Source: Vallitalea sp. (GTDB lineage: Bacteria > Bacillota > Clostridia > Lachnospirales > Vallitaleaceae). From it: 52,808 nt of DNA. The translations under genes were made by a program, and so were the position numbers. The notes below the pieces were generated by a model. The model was given only the letters and a program-made list of their open reading frames with translations. It was not told where the DNA came from and ran no database searches. How positions within the stretch are numbered: the first letter of the stretch is position 1; each line of letters starts with the position of its first letter. Positions 8,983-18,111 of this stretch are shown here, in pieces. The stretch lies in contig NZ_JAOARO010000033.1 of NCBI RefSeq assembly GCF_025211055.1, positions 1 through 52,808 on the forward strand, written 5' to 3'.

Positions 8983-10743
8983 CTATGAATTAATAATTTT
9001 TGGAATTTCTATAGTAATAGTTGTTCCTTTTTTATACTCACTAGCTATTTCTATACCATATTCATCACCATAGAATAGCTTTATCTGAGTGTTCAAATTC
9101 TTAAGTGCATAATTCCCAGATTTATCAAAATCCATACTTGTGACACTTGTTTTCAAAGCATCTAATTGTTCTTTATCCATGCCTATTCCATTATCTTCTA
9201 TAATGAATTTTATAGTTTCTCCCATGTCAATTCCTGATAATATGATTAATCCATTACTTCCTTTTTTGCCGATACCATGTGTTACTGCATTTTCTAGTAT
9301 AGGCTGGAATAATCTTTTTAGAATTAGGCAATTCATTATGTTATCATCAATATCAATATATACATCCAAATTATCTCTAAAACGTATTTGCTGTATATCA
9401 AGGTATGCTTTTGTTAGTTGGATAGCTTCTGATACTGACACTATTTCTTTGCCTTCTTTTAAGCTTAGACGATAATATTTTGACATAGAAAGAGTTATAT
9501 CGGATATTTCTGTTACGTTATTAATCTTTGCAATCCAATTAATAGTGTCTAATATGTTATAGAGAAAATGAGGATTGATCTGGGATTGTAATAATTTTAT
9601 TTGGGCATTTTTTTCAGATATCTCTTGTTGTAATAATTTACGATTCAGAGTATCTACTTTAGTTACCATTGAATTAAAGCTATTAATTAGGATTGAGAAT
9701 TCATTTTTCTTATTATCTGTAGGACACAGTGATAATCTACCTTTTTTATTTTTATTCATTGCAGTGATAAGGTTTTTGATTGGAGTATAGATTATTGTAT
9801 ATAAATATATAGCAAAAGCCAATACAACGAATATTGATAGTATACTCACAATTAATATAGTTGTTGAGAGGTTATTGATATTTTCATAAGCTTTATTTTT
9901 AGGTAAAGTGAATATATATTTCCAACCAGTTTGTGAAGAAATACTATATGAAATAAAATATTTAGTATTATTAAATGTATAAATCAAACTATTATTCATA
10001 GTTGTATCATTATTAAATAGAGGTGAAAAATTAAATAAATCATTTGTTTGTGTACTAGCAATAATATTATTATTCTGATTTAGAATCCATAGATTTGCAT
10101 ATTTTGGAATGTGCATTTTTTTAAGTCTTTTATTTAATATATTTTGATTTATATTAATATAAAATGTTGCATCAATTCTATTTGGTGAAGTAATATTTTT
10201 TTTACTAGACAGCATAGATGAATTAGTAATGTTATAATCTGAACTAATTGTGTCTTTTAAGACAATCCAATCAGGTGTACCTCTTGAGTTTCTTAACCAC
10301 TCTAACCAACCATGTTTATATAGATGTTGTTCGCTAATATATCCACTCATTTCACTTGAGAAACCTCGTCTATTAATATAATCATAAACATATATAGAAC
10401 TTATCATTTTATTAGAATATTTTAAGGATGATATAGTCTGTTGAATCAATTGAGAATTCTTATAATTATCGTATTTAGACGAATTCGTAATATTTTTTGA
10501 TATAGCATATCTAAAATTGGTATCTGATAGTAGTACAGCAGAAGAAGTATCTATACTATCAATTACCTGATCCATGTTTTGTTGAACATATAAAACAGTA
10601 TTAAGGGATGAGTTTTTCAAATTGGTTGATATAATTTTTATAGATTTTGATAGTAAAAAAAGGCTAATCAATAAAACTGGTAATATAGTTATAAATAGCA
10701 TAAAAAGTATTAGCTTGAATTTTATATAATGTATTTTATTCAT
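8983..10743 (-). CDS. YesM-type membrane sensor histidine kinase
   Basis: A 586-residue membrane kinase. Membrane segments lie at about 11-33 and 294-317, enclosing an extracytoplasmic sensor of about 260 residues, probably dCache-like. A HAMP region (318-370) and short coiled coil follow. The His kinase domain of the HisKA_7TM/YesM class has its phospho-acceptor at His392 in QINPHFLYNIL. The ATPase domain has the N box (LENAVTHG) and G box (EDNGIGMD). First gene of the minus-strand pair with the response regulator, with an AAGGTGTG site before the start. The sensor region probably detects the mannoside directly or through the binding lipoprotein (inference). Confidence 0.92.
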   Translation of the reverse strand: MNKIHYIKFKLILFMLFITILPVLLISLFLLSKSIKIISTNLKNSSLNTVLYVQQNMDQVIDSIDTSSAVLLSDTNFRYAISKNITNSSKYDNYKNSQLIQQTISSLKYSNKMISSIYVYDYINRRGFSSEMSGYISEQHLYKHGWLEWLRNSRGTPDWIVLKDTISSDYNITNSSMLSSKKNITSPNRIDATFYININQNILNKRLKKMHIPKYANLWILNQNNNIIASTQTNDLFNFSPLFNNDTTMNNSLIYTFNNTKYFISYSISSQTGWKYIFTLPKNKAYENINNLSTTILIVSILSIFVVLAFAIYLYTIIYTPIKNLITAMNKNKKGRLSLCPTDNKKNEFSILINSFNSMVTKVDTLNRKLLQQEISEKNAQIKLLQSQINPHFLYNILDTINWIAKINNVTEISDITLSMSKYYRLSLKEGKEIVSVSEAIQLTKAYLDIQQIRFRDNLDVYIDIDDNIMNCLILKRLFQPILENAVTHGIGKKGSNGLIILSGIDMGETIKFIIEDNGIGMDKEQLDALKTSVTSMDFDKSGNYALKNLNTQIKLFYGDEYGIEIASEYKKGTTITIEIPKIINS

Positions 10744-10834
10744 AAATACACACCTTATATAGTTATTTTGTTTTCAGTACAATAGTAATTAATATGTCAT
10801 TTATTCTATGAAGTTAAGCATTATTATTAATAGT

Positions 10835-10843
10835 ATTATACCA
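10835..10843 (-). promoter_or_regulatory. Extended -10 promoter of the two-component operon
   Basis: On the minus strand the element reads TGGTATAAT, an extended -10 sequence with no convincing -35, about 95 bp before the kinase start. Confidence 0.45.
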
Positions 10844-10971
10844 AATTTTATAATTAATAGAAAGTAGTATGGTAGTATTTAATAATTTTATAGAAGAGTA
10901 TTAGGAAAGGCTTTGACCTATGCACTAAATCATAGTATTTATTTGAATTTGTACAATATTTCAAGAGAACA

Positions 10972-10980
10972 TGCTATAAT
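10972..10980 (+). promoter_or_regulatory. Extended -10 promoter of hsdMSR
   Basis: TGCTATAAT is an extended -10 element with a consensus hexamer and no clear -35. The implied leader is about 115 nt and carries two hairpins. Confidence 0.5.
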
Positions 10981-11103
10981 GAAGATTAGGGTTATAAAAA
11001 ATGTCTCTAATCTTAGTAGCAGTATCATGGAAGAGGCTGGTACTAAATGTTAATATAGGTCAAATAATCGGATTATTAAAATGAAATATTTGGAGGTATA
11101 CTT

Positions 11104-13683
11104 ATGATTACATCAGAAGAGATTAGAAGAAGATTATGGGATGGAGCAAACGAATTAAGAGGATCTATGGACGCAAGCCGTTACAAGGATTATATGCTTG
11201 GCTTAATGTTCTACAAGTTTTTGAGTGATAAAACATTAGAGGAATTTAAAAAAATTGCAGGAGTAGGCCAATTATCAGAAAACGAGTTAGTTGATGAGTA
11301 TGCTAATGCAAAGATTGAGTATGGAGATGAACTAGAAAAAACGATTCAAAGAGTGTTGAGGTATTATGTATCACCAGAATATCTTTATCAAACGTGGATA
11401 AAAGATATTAATTCAGGGAATTTTGAAGTGCAAAAGGTTACAGATAGCCTTAATAGTTTTGAAAGAACAATAGCTGTATCTGGTGATTCAAGTGACTTCA
11501 AGGGACTATTCTCTAGTTCAACCCTTGATTTGACAGATACAGCTTTGGGTAGTAACCTAAATGAACGAAGTAAAAATATAAAAGCACTGATATTACTATT
11601 TGCAGACCTTAATATGGTGGCATTGCAAAAAGGGGATGTTCTAGGAGATGCATATGAATATTTGATTGGTCAGTTTGCAATCGAATCTGGAAAGAAGGCA
11701 GGGGAATTCTATACCCCACATCAAGTAAGTGAAGTTATGGCTCAGATAGTTGCCAAATCATCAGAGATAAAATCAATATATGATCCAACAGTTGGGTCTG
11801 GTTCATTACTCTTGACAGTGAAAAAACACTTGAACAAGAACGTCCAGAGAGATTTGGCTTACTATGGTCAGGAAAAGAATACAGCAACTTATAACTTGAC
11901 TCGTATGAATCTTCTTCTTCATGGAGTGCGTCCAGAAAAAATGACAATCAAAAATGGAGATACTCTTTCATATGATTGGCCAGAAGAACCAAAGAATTCT
12001 AATGAAGGAGTGCAGTTTGATGCGGTTGTTATGAATCCACCCTACTCAGCTAAGAATTGGAATAAAGCAGGATTAAAGGTAAGCGATCCCCGTTTTGAAG
12101 TAGGACGTGCATTACCACCTGATTCAAAAGGTGATTTTGCATTCTTACTACATGGATTATATCATTTAGGGACTAATGGTACTATGGCAATTGTGTTACC
12201 ACATGGAGTTTTATTTCGTGGTTCTACTGAGGGGGAAATAAGAAAAAGATTACTAGAAAAGAGTCATATTGATGCAATTATTGGATTGCCAAATAATCTT
12301 TTTACAAATACAGGAATTCCAGTTGTAATAATAATATTAAAAAAGAATCGTAAAATTGATGCTCCAGTACTTATCATAAATGCATCAAATAGCTATATAA
12401 AAGTAGGAAAGCAAAACGTGCTTCAGGAAAAAGACATTGCAAAAATAGTAGATGTGTATATGGAAAAGGCGGAGATATCTGGGTATAGTCACCTTGCTAC
12501 ACGTGAACATATCAAGAAAAATGAATATAATATGAATATTCCTCGTTACGTTGAAGCTATTGATACAGAAATCAGTCACGACGTGGATGCGCATTTGTTG
12601 GGTGGAATTCCACAAAAAAATATTGAAGATTTGCTAGTATTACAAGCACTTGTTCCAGATGTCTTGAATCGCTGCTTGCAAATAATACGTCCTGGATATG
12701 TCAATCTTACAAAGTCAGTAAGTGAATTAACAAGTGAGATTCAAAATGACGTTCGTATTACTACTATGTCTGATGAAATTAGAATAATAACAAAGAATTA
12801 TATAGAAAGGTATTGGAATACATTACGAAAAGTTGATAGTTCTACTAATCTTGTAGAGCTTATGGAAAAAATGCTTAATAGAATTAAAAGCATCTTATCG
12901 GACTATAAGTATATTGATGTATATGGTGGGTATCAAATTATTGCGGAAATTTGGAAAGATGCATTAACACATGATACAGAGCTTATTGCCAATGAGGGAT
13001 TCTATAAGATAGGCCGTACCCGTGAACCTAATATGATAACAAAAGGTTCAGGAAGCAATAAACGAGAGGAACAAGATGGATGGGTTGGAAGTATTATTCC
13101 TAATGATTTGATAGCACAAGAACTTTATTATGTAGAATTAGAAGCAATTGCAAATAAAAGAGATGCCATTCAAGAGATAGAGACAGAGTTAGCTGAATTA
13201 GTAGAAGCTGCAAAGGTTGAAGATAGTAAAGAAAATAATGCTCTATATGATGTTTTGAAAAAGAACAAGGACGATGAACCTTGTGATGCTTTCCACAATA
13301 AGTTAGTAAAGGAAGAGTTAAAAAAAGCTGATAAGGGTTCAGAAGAATTTAAGTTACTAAAAAAAGTTGATACATTAATAAATAAAAAATCTTCGCTTAC
13401 AAAAGCTGTCAAATCAGAAGAAAAAGAGCTAAAAGATGCTGTACAAGAACGTATTTTAGTATTAACAGATGAGGAAATAGATAATCTGATGTATAAAAAA
13501 TGGTTTGGAAGTACAGCCACTAAAATGGTCGATTTAGTACAAATTCCATTGAAAGAAGAACTAAACTCTCTCCAAATAATACAGGAGCGTTATGCAAATA
13601 CACTGTCAGATATAGATATGGAAATAGATAGATTGATGAGTGAATTTGAAGCACTTAAGGACGAATTGGTGGTGGTGAAATGA
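11104..13683 (+). CDS. hsdM: Type I restriction-modification DNA methyltransferase subunit
   Basis: An 859-residue N6-adenine methyltransferase subunit. The N-terminal HsdM helical domain covers about 1-150. The methyltransferase core follows, with the AdoMet motif DPTVGSGS at 227-234 and catalytic NPPY at 311-314. GEFYTPHQV at 200-208 is the typical lead-in to the core. HsdM proteins are usually near 500 residues; this one continues for about 350 more, with charged, probably coiled-coil stretches (ETELAELVEAAKVEDSKE and the Lys/Glu-rich region near 725-790). The start has a TTGGAGGT site. The stop overlaps the hsdS start as ATGA. Function is firm; the role of the long C terminus is unknown. 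Confidence 0.95.
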   Translation: MITSEEIRRRLWDGANELRGSMDASRYKDYMLGLMFYKFLSDKTLEEFKKIAGVGQLSENELVDEYANAKIEYGDELEKTIQRVLRYYVSPEYLYQTWIKDINSGNFEVQKVTDSLNSFERTIAVSGDSSDFKGLFSSSTLDLTDTALGSNLNERSKNIKALILLFADLNMVALQKGDVLGDAYEYLIGQFAIESGKKAGEFYTPHQVSEVMAQIVAKSSEIKSIYDPTVGSGSLLLTVKKHLNKNVQRDLAYYGQEKNTATYNLTRMNLLLHGVRPEKMTIKNGDTLSYDWPEEPKNSNEGVQFDAVVMNPPYSAKNWNKAGLKVSDPRFEVGRALPPDSKGDFAFLLHGLYHLGTNGTMAIVLPHGVLFRGSTEGEIRKRLLEKSHIDAIIGLPNNLFTNTGIPVVIIILKKNRKIDAPVLIINASNSYIKVGKQNVLQEKDIAKIVDVYMEKAEISGYSHLATREHIKKNEYNMNIPRYVEAIDTEISHDVDAHLLGGIPQKNIEDLLVLQALVPDVLNRCLQIIRPGYVNLTKSVSELTSEIQNDVRITTMSDEIRIITKNYIERYWNTLRKVDSSTNLVELMEKMLNRIKSILSDYKYIDVYGGYQIIAEIWKDALTHDTELIANEGFYKIGRTREPNMITKGSGSNKREEQDGWVGSIIPNDLIAQELYYVELEAIANKRDAIQEIETELAELVEAAKVEDSKENNALYDVLKKNKDDEPCDAFHNKLVKEELKKADKGSEEFKLLKKVDTLINKKSSLTKAVKSEEKELKDAVQERILVLTDEEIDNLMYKKWFGSTATKMVDLVQIPLKEELNSLQIIQERYANTLSDIDMEIDRLMSEFEALKDELVVVK

Positions 13684-14930
13684 GTGGAGATGAGAAAAAT
13701 GTACCGAAAAGACGGTTTAAAGAGTTTGAGGATACTAAAGCTTGGATACGGAGTAAAATTGGAAAAACTGGATATTTTTATTATGGAAAGAGTGCACCTA
13801 AGTGGTCAGTGACAATAGATGCAAAGACACCTTGTGTTCGATATGGAGAATTATATACAAAACATTCGGAAATAATTGATAAAATCTATTCATATACAAA
13901 TATTCCTAGAGATAATTTAAAATTTAGTACTGGCAAAGAAGTTCTAGTTCCACGAGTGGGAGAAGACCCTTTAGACTTCGCAAATTGTAGTTGGCTTAGT
14001 ATTTCTGACGTTGCTATTGGTGAAATGATTTCGGTATATAATACAGAGCATAATCCATTATTCACCTCATATATGTTTAATGCTTTATATAAATATGAAT
14101 TTGCTAAACGTGTTGAGGGTGGAAATGTCTCAAATTTATATTATGCATATCTGGAAGATATTCCTGTTTCATTTCCAAGTATTGATGAACAAGAAAAAAT
14201 AGCTACATTTTTGAAATATATTTCCAACCTTATTACCATTCATCAGCGTAAGTTAGAAAAGATGAAAGCATTAAAAAAAGCATATCTTATGGAGATGTTT
14301 CCTGTTGAAGGAGAACTTAACCCCAAACTAAGATTTGTAGGATTTACTAATGATTGGGGACAGTCTAAGCTAGGGGAAGTTTCAAAATTAAGTTCTAGCA
14401 AGCGGGTACATAGAGAAGATTATGCAGAAAAAGGAATACCTTTTTTTAGAGGTTTAGAAATTTCAAAACTAGGAAGTTATTCAAAGCTAGAAGATTTGCT
14501 GTATATATCAAAAGAATATTATAATAATTTAAAAGATAAATATGGTGTCCCTAAAATTGGCGACATTTTGATTACTGCTGTTGGAACGCTTGGGAATTCT
14601 TATTTAATCTGTGATAATACACCATTTTATTTTAAAGATGGTAATCTAATTTGGTTTAGCGATATTAAGATTAATCCACAGTATTTGAATATATATATAG
14701 GTGATGGGATAGGAAAGAAACGAGTTTTAGAAAGTGCAACTGGTTCTAATCAAAAAGCATTAACAATGGTAAAATTACAAGACATACAAGTATTAATTCC
14801 CAGTAAAGAAGAACAACGCAAAATAGGTATATTTTTTCAAAACCTAGACAATCTTATCATCATTAATCAGCATAAGCTTGATAAACTACAAAACATAAAA
14901 AAAGCATACTTAAATGAAATGTTTATTTAG
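13680..14930 (+). CDS. hsdS: Type I restriction-modification specificity subunit
   Basis: A 416-residue DNA-recognition subunit with two target recognition domains (about 25-160 and 225-370). Each is followed by a conserved helical spacer: EQEKIATFLKYISNLITIHQ near 173 and EQRKIGIFFQNLDNLIIINQ near 377, each ending in KKAYL-EMF. The spacers are clearly duplicated, as expected for an HsdS that recognises a bipartite site. The start codon overlaps the hsdM stop by 4 nt, so translation is coupled. No second or inverted hsdS copy is present in the window, so there is no evidence of phase-variable switching. The recognition sequence cannot be predicted. Confidence 0.95.
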   Translation: MSGDEKNVPKRRFKEFEDTKAWIRSKIGKTGYFYYGKSAPKWSVTIDAKTPCVRYGELYTKHSEIIDKIYSYTNIPRDNLKFSTGKEVLVPRVGEDPLDFANCSWLSISDVAIGEMISVYNTEHNPLFTSYMFNALYKYEFAKRVEGGNVSNLYYAYLEDIPVSFPSIDEQEKIATFLKYISNLITIHQRKLEKMKALKKAYLMEMFPVEGELNPKLRFVGFTNDWGQSKLGEVSKLSSSKRVHREDYAEKGIPFFRGLEISKLGSYSKLEDLLYISKEYYNNLKDKYGVPKIGDILITAVGTLGNSYLICDNTPFYFKDGNLIWFSDIKINPQYLNIYIGDGIGKKRVLESATGSNQKALTMVKLQDIQVLIPSKEEQRKIGIFFQNLDNLIIINQHKLDKLQNIKKAYLNEMFI

Positions 14931-14945
14931 AGAGGAGAGTATGTA

Positions 14946-17900
14946 ATGAGTAATGCACCAAAAAGTGCTTCTGAAAAGGCTTTTCAAGAGAATTTTGTAA
15001 AAGAACTAGAAAAATACAGATGGAAGAATCCTGATTTTCTAAATGGAAACAAGAAGAAATTAACGGTATCCGACCTAATTAATTATTGGCGAAGTGAGTT
15101 GAATCGTATAAATGGGGATCAACTCGAAGGGGTAGAGTTAACGGATAATGAATTTGCGCAGGTAATGGCTAAGGTAGGTCAGATAAACAATAGTTATGAA
15201 GCTGCTAAAATATTATCAATTGAAGAATCAACAGGAAAGATTGATGGAATTTACCGTGATGATAATCCTACTATAACTAGGAAACAGATTACTTTGACTA
15301 TATTTAAAAAAGCTGCGGTAAGTGGAGGAGATTCAAGTTATCGTGTTGCTAGGGAGGTAGTAACTCCTAATAATAATCGATTTGATATCGTATTACTAGT
15401 CAATGGATTACCCTTAATTAATATAGAACAAAAACGTACGGATAAGTCATTAGATGAAGCCTACTGTCAGTTTATCAGATATTATAGAGATGGTGAATAC
15501 TGTAATAACTTCATGGCATTTTCACAGATGATGGTAATAACTACAGAGATAGAAACCCGTTATTTTGCAACACCAAAATCTATTAATGATTTTAATCCTG
15601 TATTTGTTTTTCATTGGGCAGATAAAGAGAATAAATCGGTAAATAATTGGCACAAAGTTATTGAGCATTTTTTAATGATACCTATGGCACATCAAATGGT
15701 TGGAGATTATCTAGTAATTGATGAGGCAAAAGAAGAAGAGAATAGGAAGCATATGTTGATGCGTCCTTATCAAGTTTACGCATTGCAAGCAGTAGAAGGT
15801 GCTGCCTTTGGGTGGGATAATGAAGGAATATCTCATGGAGGATTTGTTTGGCATACAACTGGTTCTGGAAAAACAATTACTAGTTTTAAGACAGCATTAT
15901 TTTTATCCACTCGTGCAGGATTTGATAAGGTAGTATTTTTGGTTGATAGAAAAGCATTGGATAGGACTACTAGCGATATTTTTAAGGCGTATGCAGCATA
16001 TGAGCCAGTAACTGTTGATGACACAAAATATACCTATCAATTAAAAAAACAATTAAAATCACAGAAATCAGGAATTATAGTCACAACGACATTTAAACTC
16101 AATGTACTTGTAAAGGAATTAGAAGAAGCAAATGACAACACTTTGGCAGATAAAAGAATTGTATTTATTGTAGATGAAGCACATCGAACAACAATGGGAC
16201 AGATGATGGGAGTAATTATAAAATATTTTAAAAAAAATGGTCTGTTCTATGGATTTACAGGAACACCTCTATTTGATGAAAACAATATAAAAGGGAAAAT
16301 AAATGATAAAAGTGAAGTTATTAATACTACTGAAAAGCTATTTGGACCAAAACTTCATGAATATACCATTGATGCGGCAATTTCAGATGGAAATGTTTTA
16401 GGGTTCTATGTGGATTATATTAATACTGGTGAATTTAATAGTTATGATGAGTTGAGAGAACAGTTGGTAGAAATAATCAAAGAAGAGCATCCTGAACTTG
16501 GGAATAGAAAGATTGAACGTAAGGTACAAGAATGGACTGAAACAGAAGTGGAAATGGAGGCTAGTAAAAGAGACATTTTAACATATCAAGACGAAACGCA
16601 TATTCCAAGAGTTGTTGAGGAAATATTAGATAACTGGGAGACTCAATCTCAAGAAAGAGAATTTAATGCTATATTAACAGTTGCGTATAAAAAGCGAGTG
16701 ATTGCATATTACAATGAATTTAAGAAGCAATTAAATGAGCGTGGAGAAAAACTAAATATCGCCATGACATATAGTTTTGGTAACGAGAATGATACTGATA
16801 ATATTTCTTCAGCAATTATTGAAGGAATGTTTAAGGACTACTCTGAATATACAGGAATTGAATTTATTGCTAGTGATAAAAAACATGGAGAGGACGCATA
16901 TTTTGAAGACGTAGTAGAACGTGCAACTCATGGTGGAAGTGGACGTAATAATAAGAATATAGACTTAGTGATTGTTGCAGAACAATTACTCACAGGATAT
17001 GATTCAAAACGATTGAATACATTGTATGTTGATAGGTCACTGGAACTACAGAAATTAATCCAAGCATATTCTAGAACAAACCGTATATTTGGTAAGGATA
17101 AAGAGTTTGGAACGATTGTTAATTTTCAGTATCCAGGGCTGACAAAACAAACAGTAGAAACTGCGTTAAAATTATATGGTAGTGGTGGTAGAAGTAGTAA
17201 AGCAATCGTTGATACATACATTGTAGCGGTCAAAAAATTTAGAATAAGTGTTCAAGAAATGGTTGGATCACTGCCAGACCCTTCAAAATGGCAAGAATTA
17301 AAAGATGACATAGAAGGAAAAGAGAAGTTTATAGCTGCTTTTAGAGATTCAGCAGAACAGTTGAACTTGGTGGGGCAATATTATGATTATAAATGGGATG
17401 ATAATACATTTGGTATCAAGGAGCATACTTGGTTAAAATATGTAGGTGCATATAAAAATTTAACAAGAAAAGATGAAGATGATCCTATATCAAATATTAT
17501 TAAACCTCTTGTTGGAAAAACAAAGTTAGCAGGAACTCAAGTAATTGATGCAGCGCATATACTTGGATTAATCGGCTCAAAAGTGAGAAATGAGGGTGGT
17601 ATACAAACAGTAGATGGGGAAACCTTACGTATAATTAATGAGCAGATTCAAGAACTTAGTGATATGGGTGAGGATAATAAAGCACATCTGCTAAAGGAAT
17701 TTGTAGATACTGAATTAGTACCTGGAAACTTGTCTTATAACGTGAATTTTGATGATGCTTTTGATATCTGGAAAAAAGATAAATTAAAAGCTGACATTGA
17801 TAATTTAGCAGACAAATGGGGAATTGATAGAGATTGGTTATTAAAATCTGTAAATGCATTTTCAGTAGCACAAGCTAAAGTAACACCTTATATTGCTGAA

Positions 17901-18026
17901 TTAACAAATAGTGTAGATTATGATAAGGCAATGGATAAATCAGCAGGTAACAAATTAAAACATATGATGACATTAACGCGTATATTACCAGAATTGATAA
18001 TTGAGATGAAACAAAAATATGATTAA
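14946..18026 (+). CDS. hsdR: Type I restriction endonuclease, motor/nuclease subunit
   Basis: A 1026-residue restriction subunit. The N-terminal PD-(D/E)xK nuclease is visible as RFDIVLLVNG with Asp147 and IEQK with Glu161 and Lys163. A superfamily 2 translocase follows: Walker A HTTGSGKT at 303-310, DEAH at 410-413 and TGTP at 438-441. The RecA-2 domain includes VAEQLLTGYDSKRLNTLY and QAYSRTNR. The C-terminal region (about 770-1026) is the helical part that docks onto the methylase. All key residues are present, so the system looks functional. GAGAGGAGAG precedes the start, 15 bp after hsdS. Length is in the normal range. Confidence 0.95.
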   Translation: MSNAPKSASEKAFQENFVKELEKYRWKNPDFLNGNKKKLTVSDLINYWRSELNRINGDQLEGVELTDNEFAQVMAKVGQINNSYEAAKILSIEESTGKIDGIYRDDNPTITRKQITLTIFKKAAVSGGDSSYRVAREVVTPNNNRFDIVLLVNGLPLINIEQKRTDKSLDEAYCQFIRYYRDGEYCNNFMAFSQMMVITTEIETRYFATPKSINDFNPVFVFHWADKENKSVNNWHKVIEHFLMIPMAHQMVGDYLVIDEAKEEENRKHMLMRPYQVYALQAVEGAAFGWDNEGISHGGFVWHTTGSGKTITSFKTALFLSTRAGFDKVVFLVDRKALDRTTSDIFKAYAAYEPVTVDDTKYTYQLKKQLKSQKSGIIVTTTFKLNVLVKELEEANDNTLADKRIVFIVDEAHRTTMGQMMGVIIKYFKKNGLFYGFTGTPLFDENNIKGKINDKSEVINTTEKLFGPKLHEYTIDAAISDGNVLGFYVDYINTGEFNSYDELREQLVEIIKEEHPELGNRKIERKVQEWTETEVEMEASKRDILTYQDETHIPRVVEEILDNWETQSQEREFNAILTVAYKKRVIAYYNEFKKQLNERGEKLNIAMTYSFGNENDTDNISSAIIEGMFKDYSEYTGIEFIASDKKHGEDAYFEDVVERATHGGSGRNNKNIDLVIVAEQLLTGYDSKRLNTLYVDRSLELQKLIQAYSRTNRIFGKDKEFGTIVNFQYPGLTKQTVETALKLYGSGGRSSKAIVDTYIVAVKKFRISVQEMVGSLPDPSKWQELKDDIEGKEKFIAAFRDSAEQLNLVGQYYDYKWDDNTFGIKEHTWLKYVGAYKNLTRKDEDDPISNIIKPLVGKTKLAGTQVIDAAHILGLIGSKVRNEGGIQTVDGETLRIINEQIQELSDMGEDNKAHLLKEFVDTELVPGNLSYNVNFDDAFDIWKKDKLKADIDNLADKWGIDRDWLLKSVNAFSVAQAKVTPYIAELTNSVDYDKAMDKSAGNKLKHMMTLTRILPELIIEMKQKYD

Positions 18027-18075
18027 AGCTATATTCTAAAACGTTATTAGGAATTATTTATCTCCTTTGTATTTT

Positions 18076-18111
18076 AATATAAGTTTATTCTCTAGAGAAT
18101 AAACTTATATT
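18076..18111. repeat. 36-bp perfect palindrome at the hsdR/TPR convergent junction
   Basis: Two 18-bp arms (18076-18093 and 18094-18111) are exact reverse complements with no spacer; the centre is TCTCTAGAGA. It lies 49 bp after the hsdR stop and covers the last codons and TAG stop of the convergent TPR gene. It could act as a bidirectional terminator, although T tracts on both sides are weak. Confidence 0.85.

Larger units (their letters stand above)
10744..11103. other. Divergent intergenic region, sensor kinase / hsdM
   Basis: A 360-bp gap holding divergent promoters for the two-component operon (minus strand, -10 at 10835-10840) and the restriction operon (plus strand, -10 at 10975-10980). 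Two small hairpins follow the hsdM promoter: AAGATTAG (10982-10989) with CTAATCTT (11007-11014), and AGTAGCAG (11015-11022) with CTGGTACT (11037-11044, one mismatch). No coding potential was recognised. Confidence 0.6.

Noticed and set aside
13680..14930. Phase-variable hsdS
   Set aside because: The two internal spacers are similar, but no second or inverted hsdS copy and no recombinase gene lie nearby.
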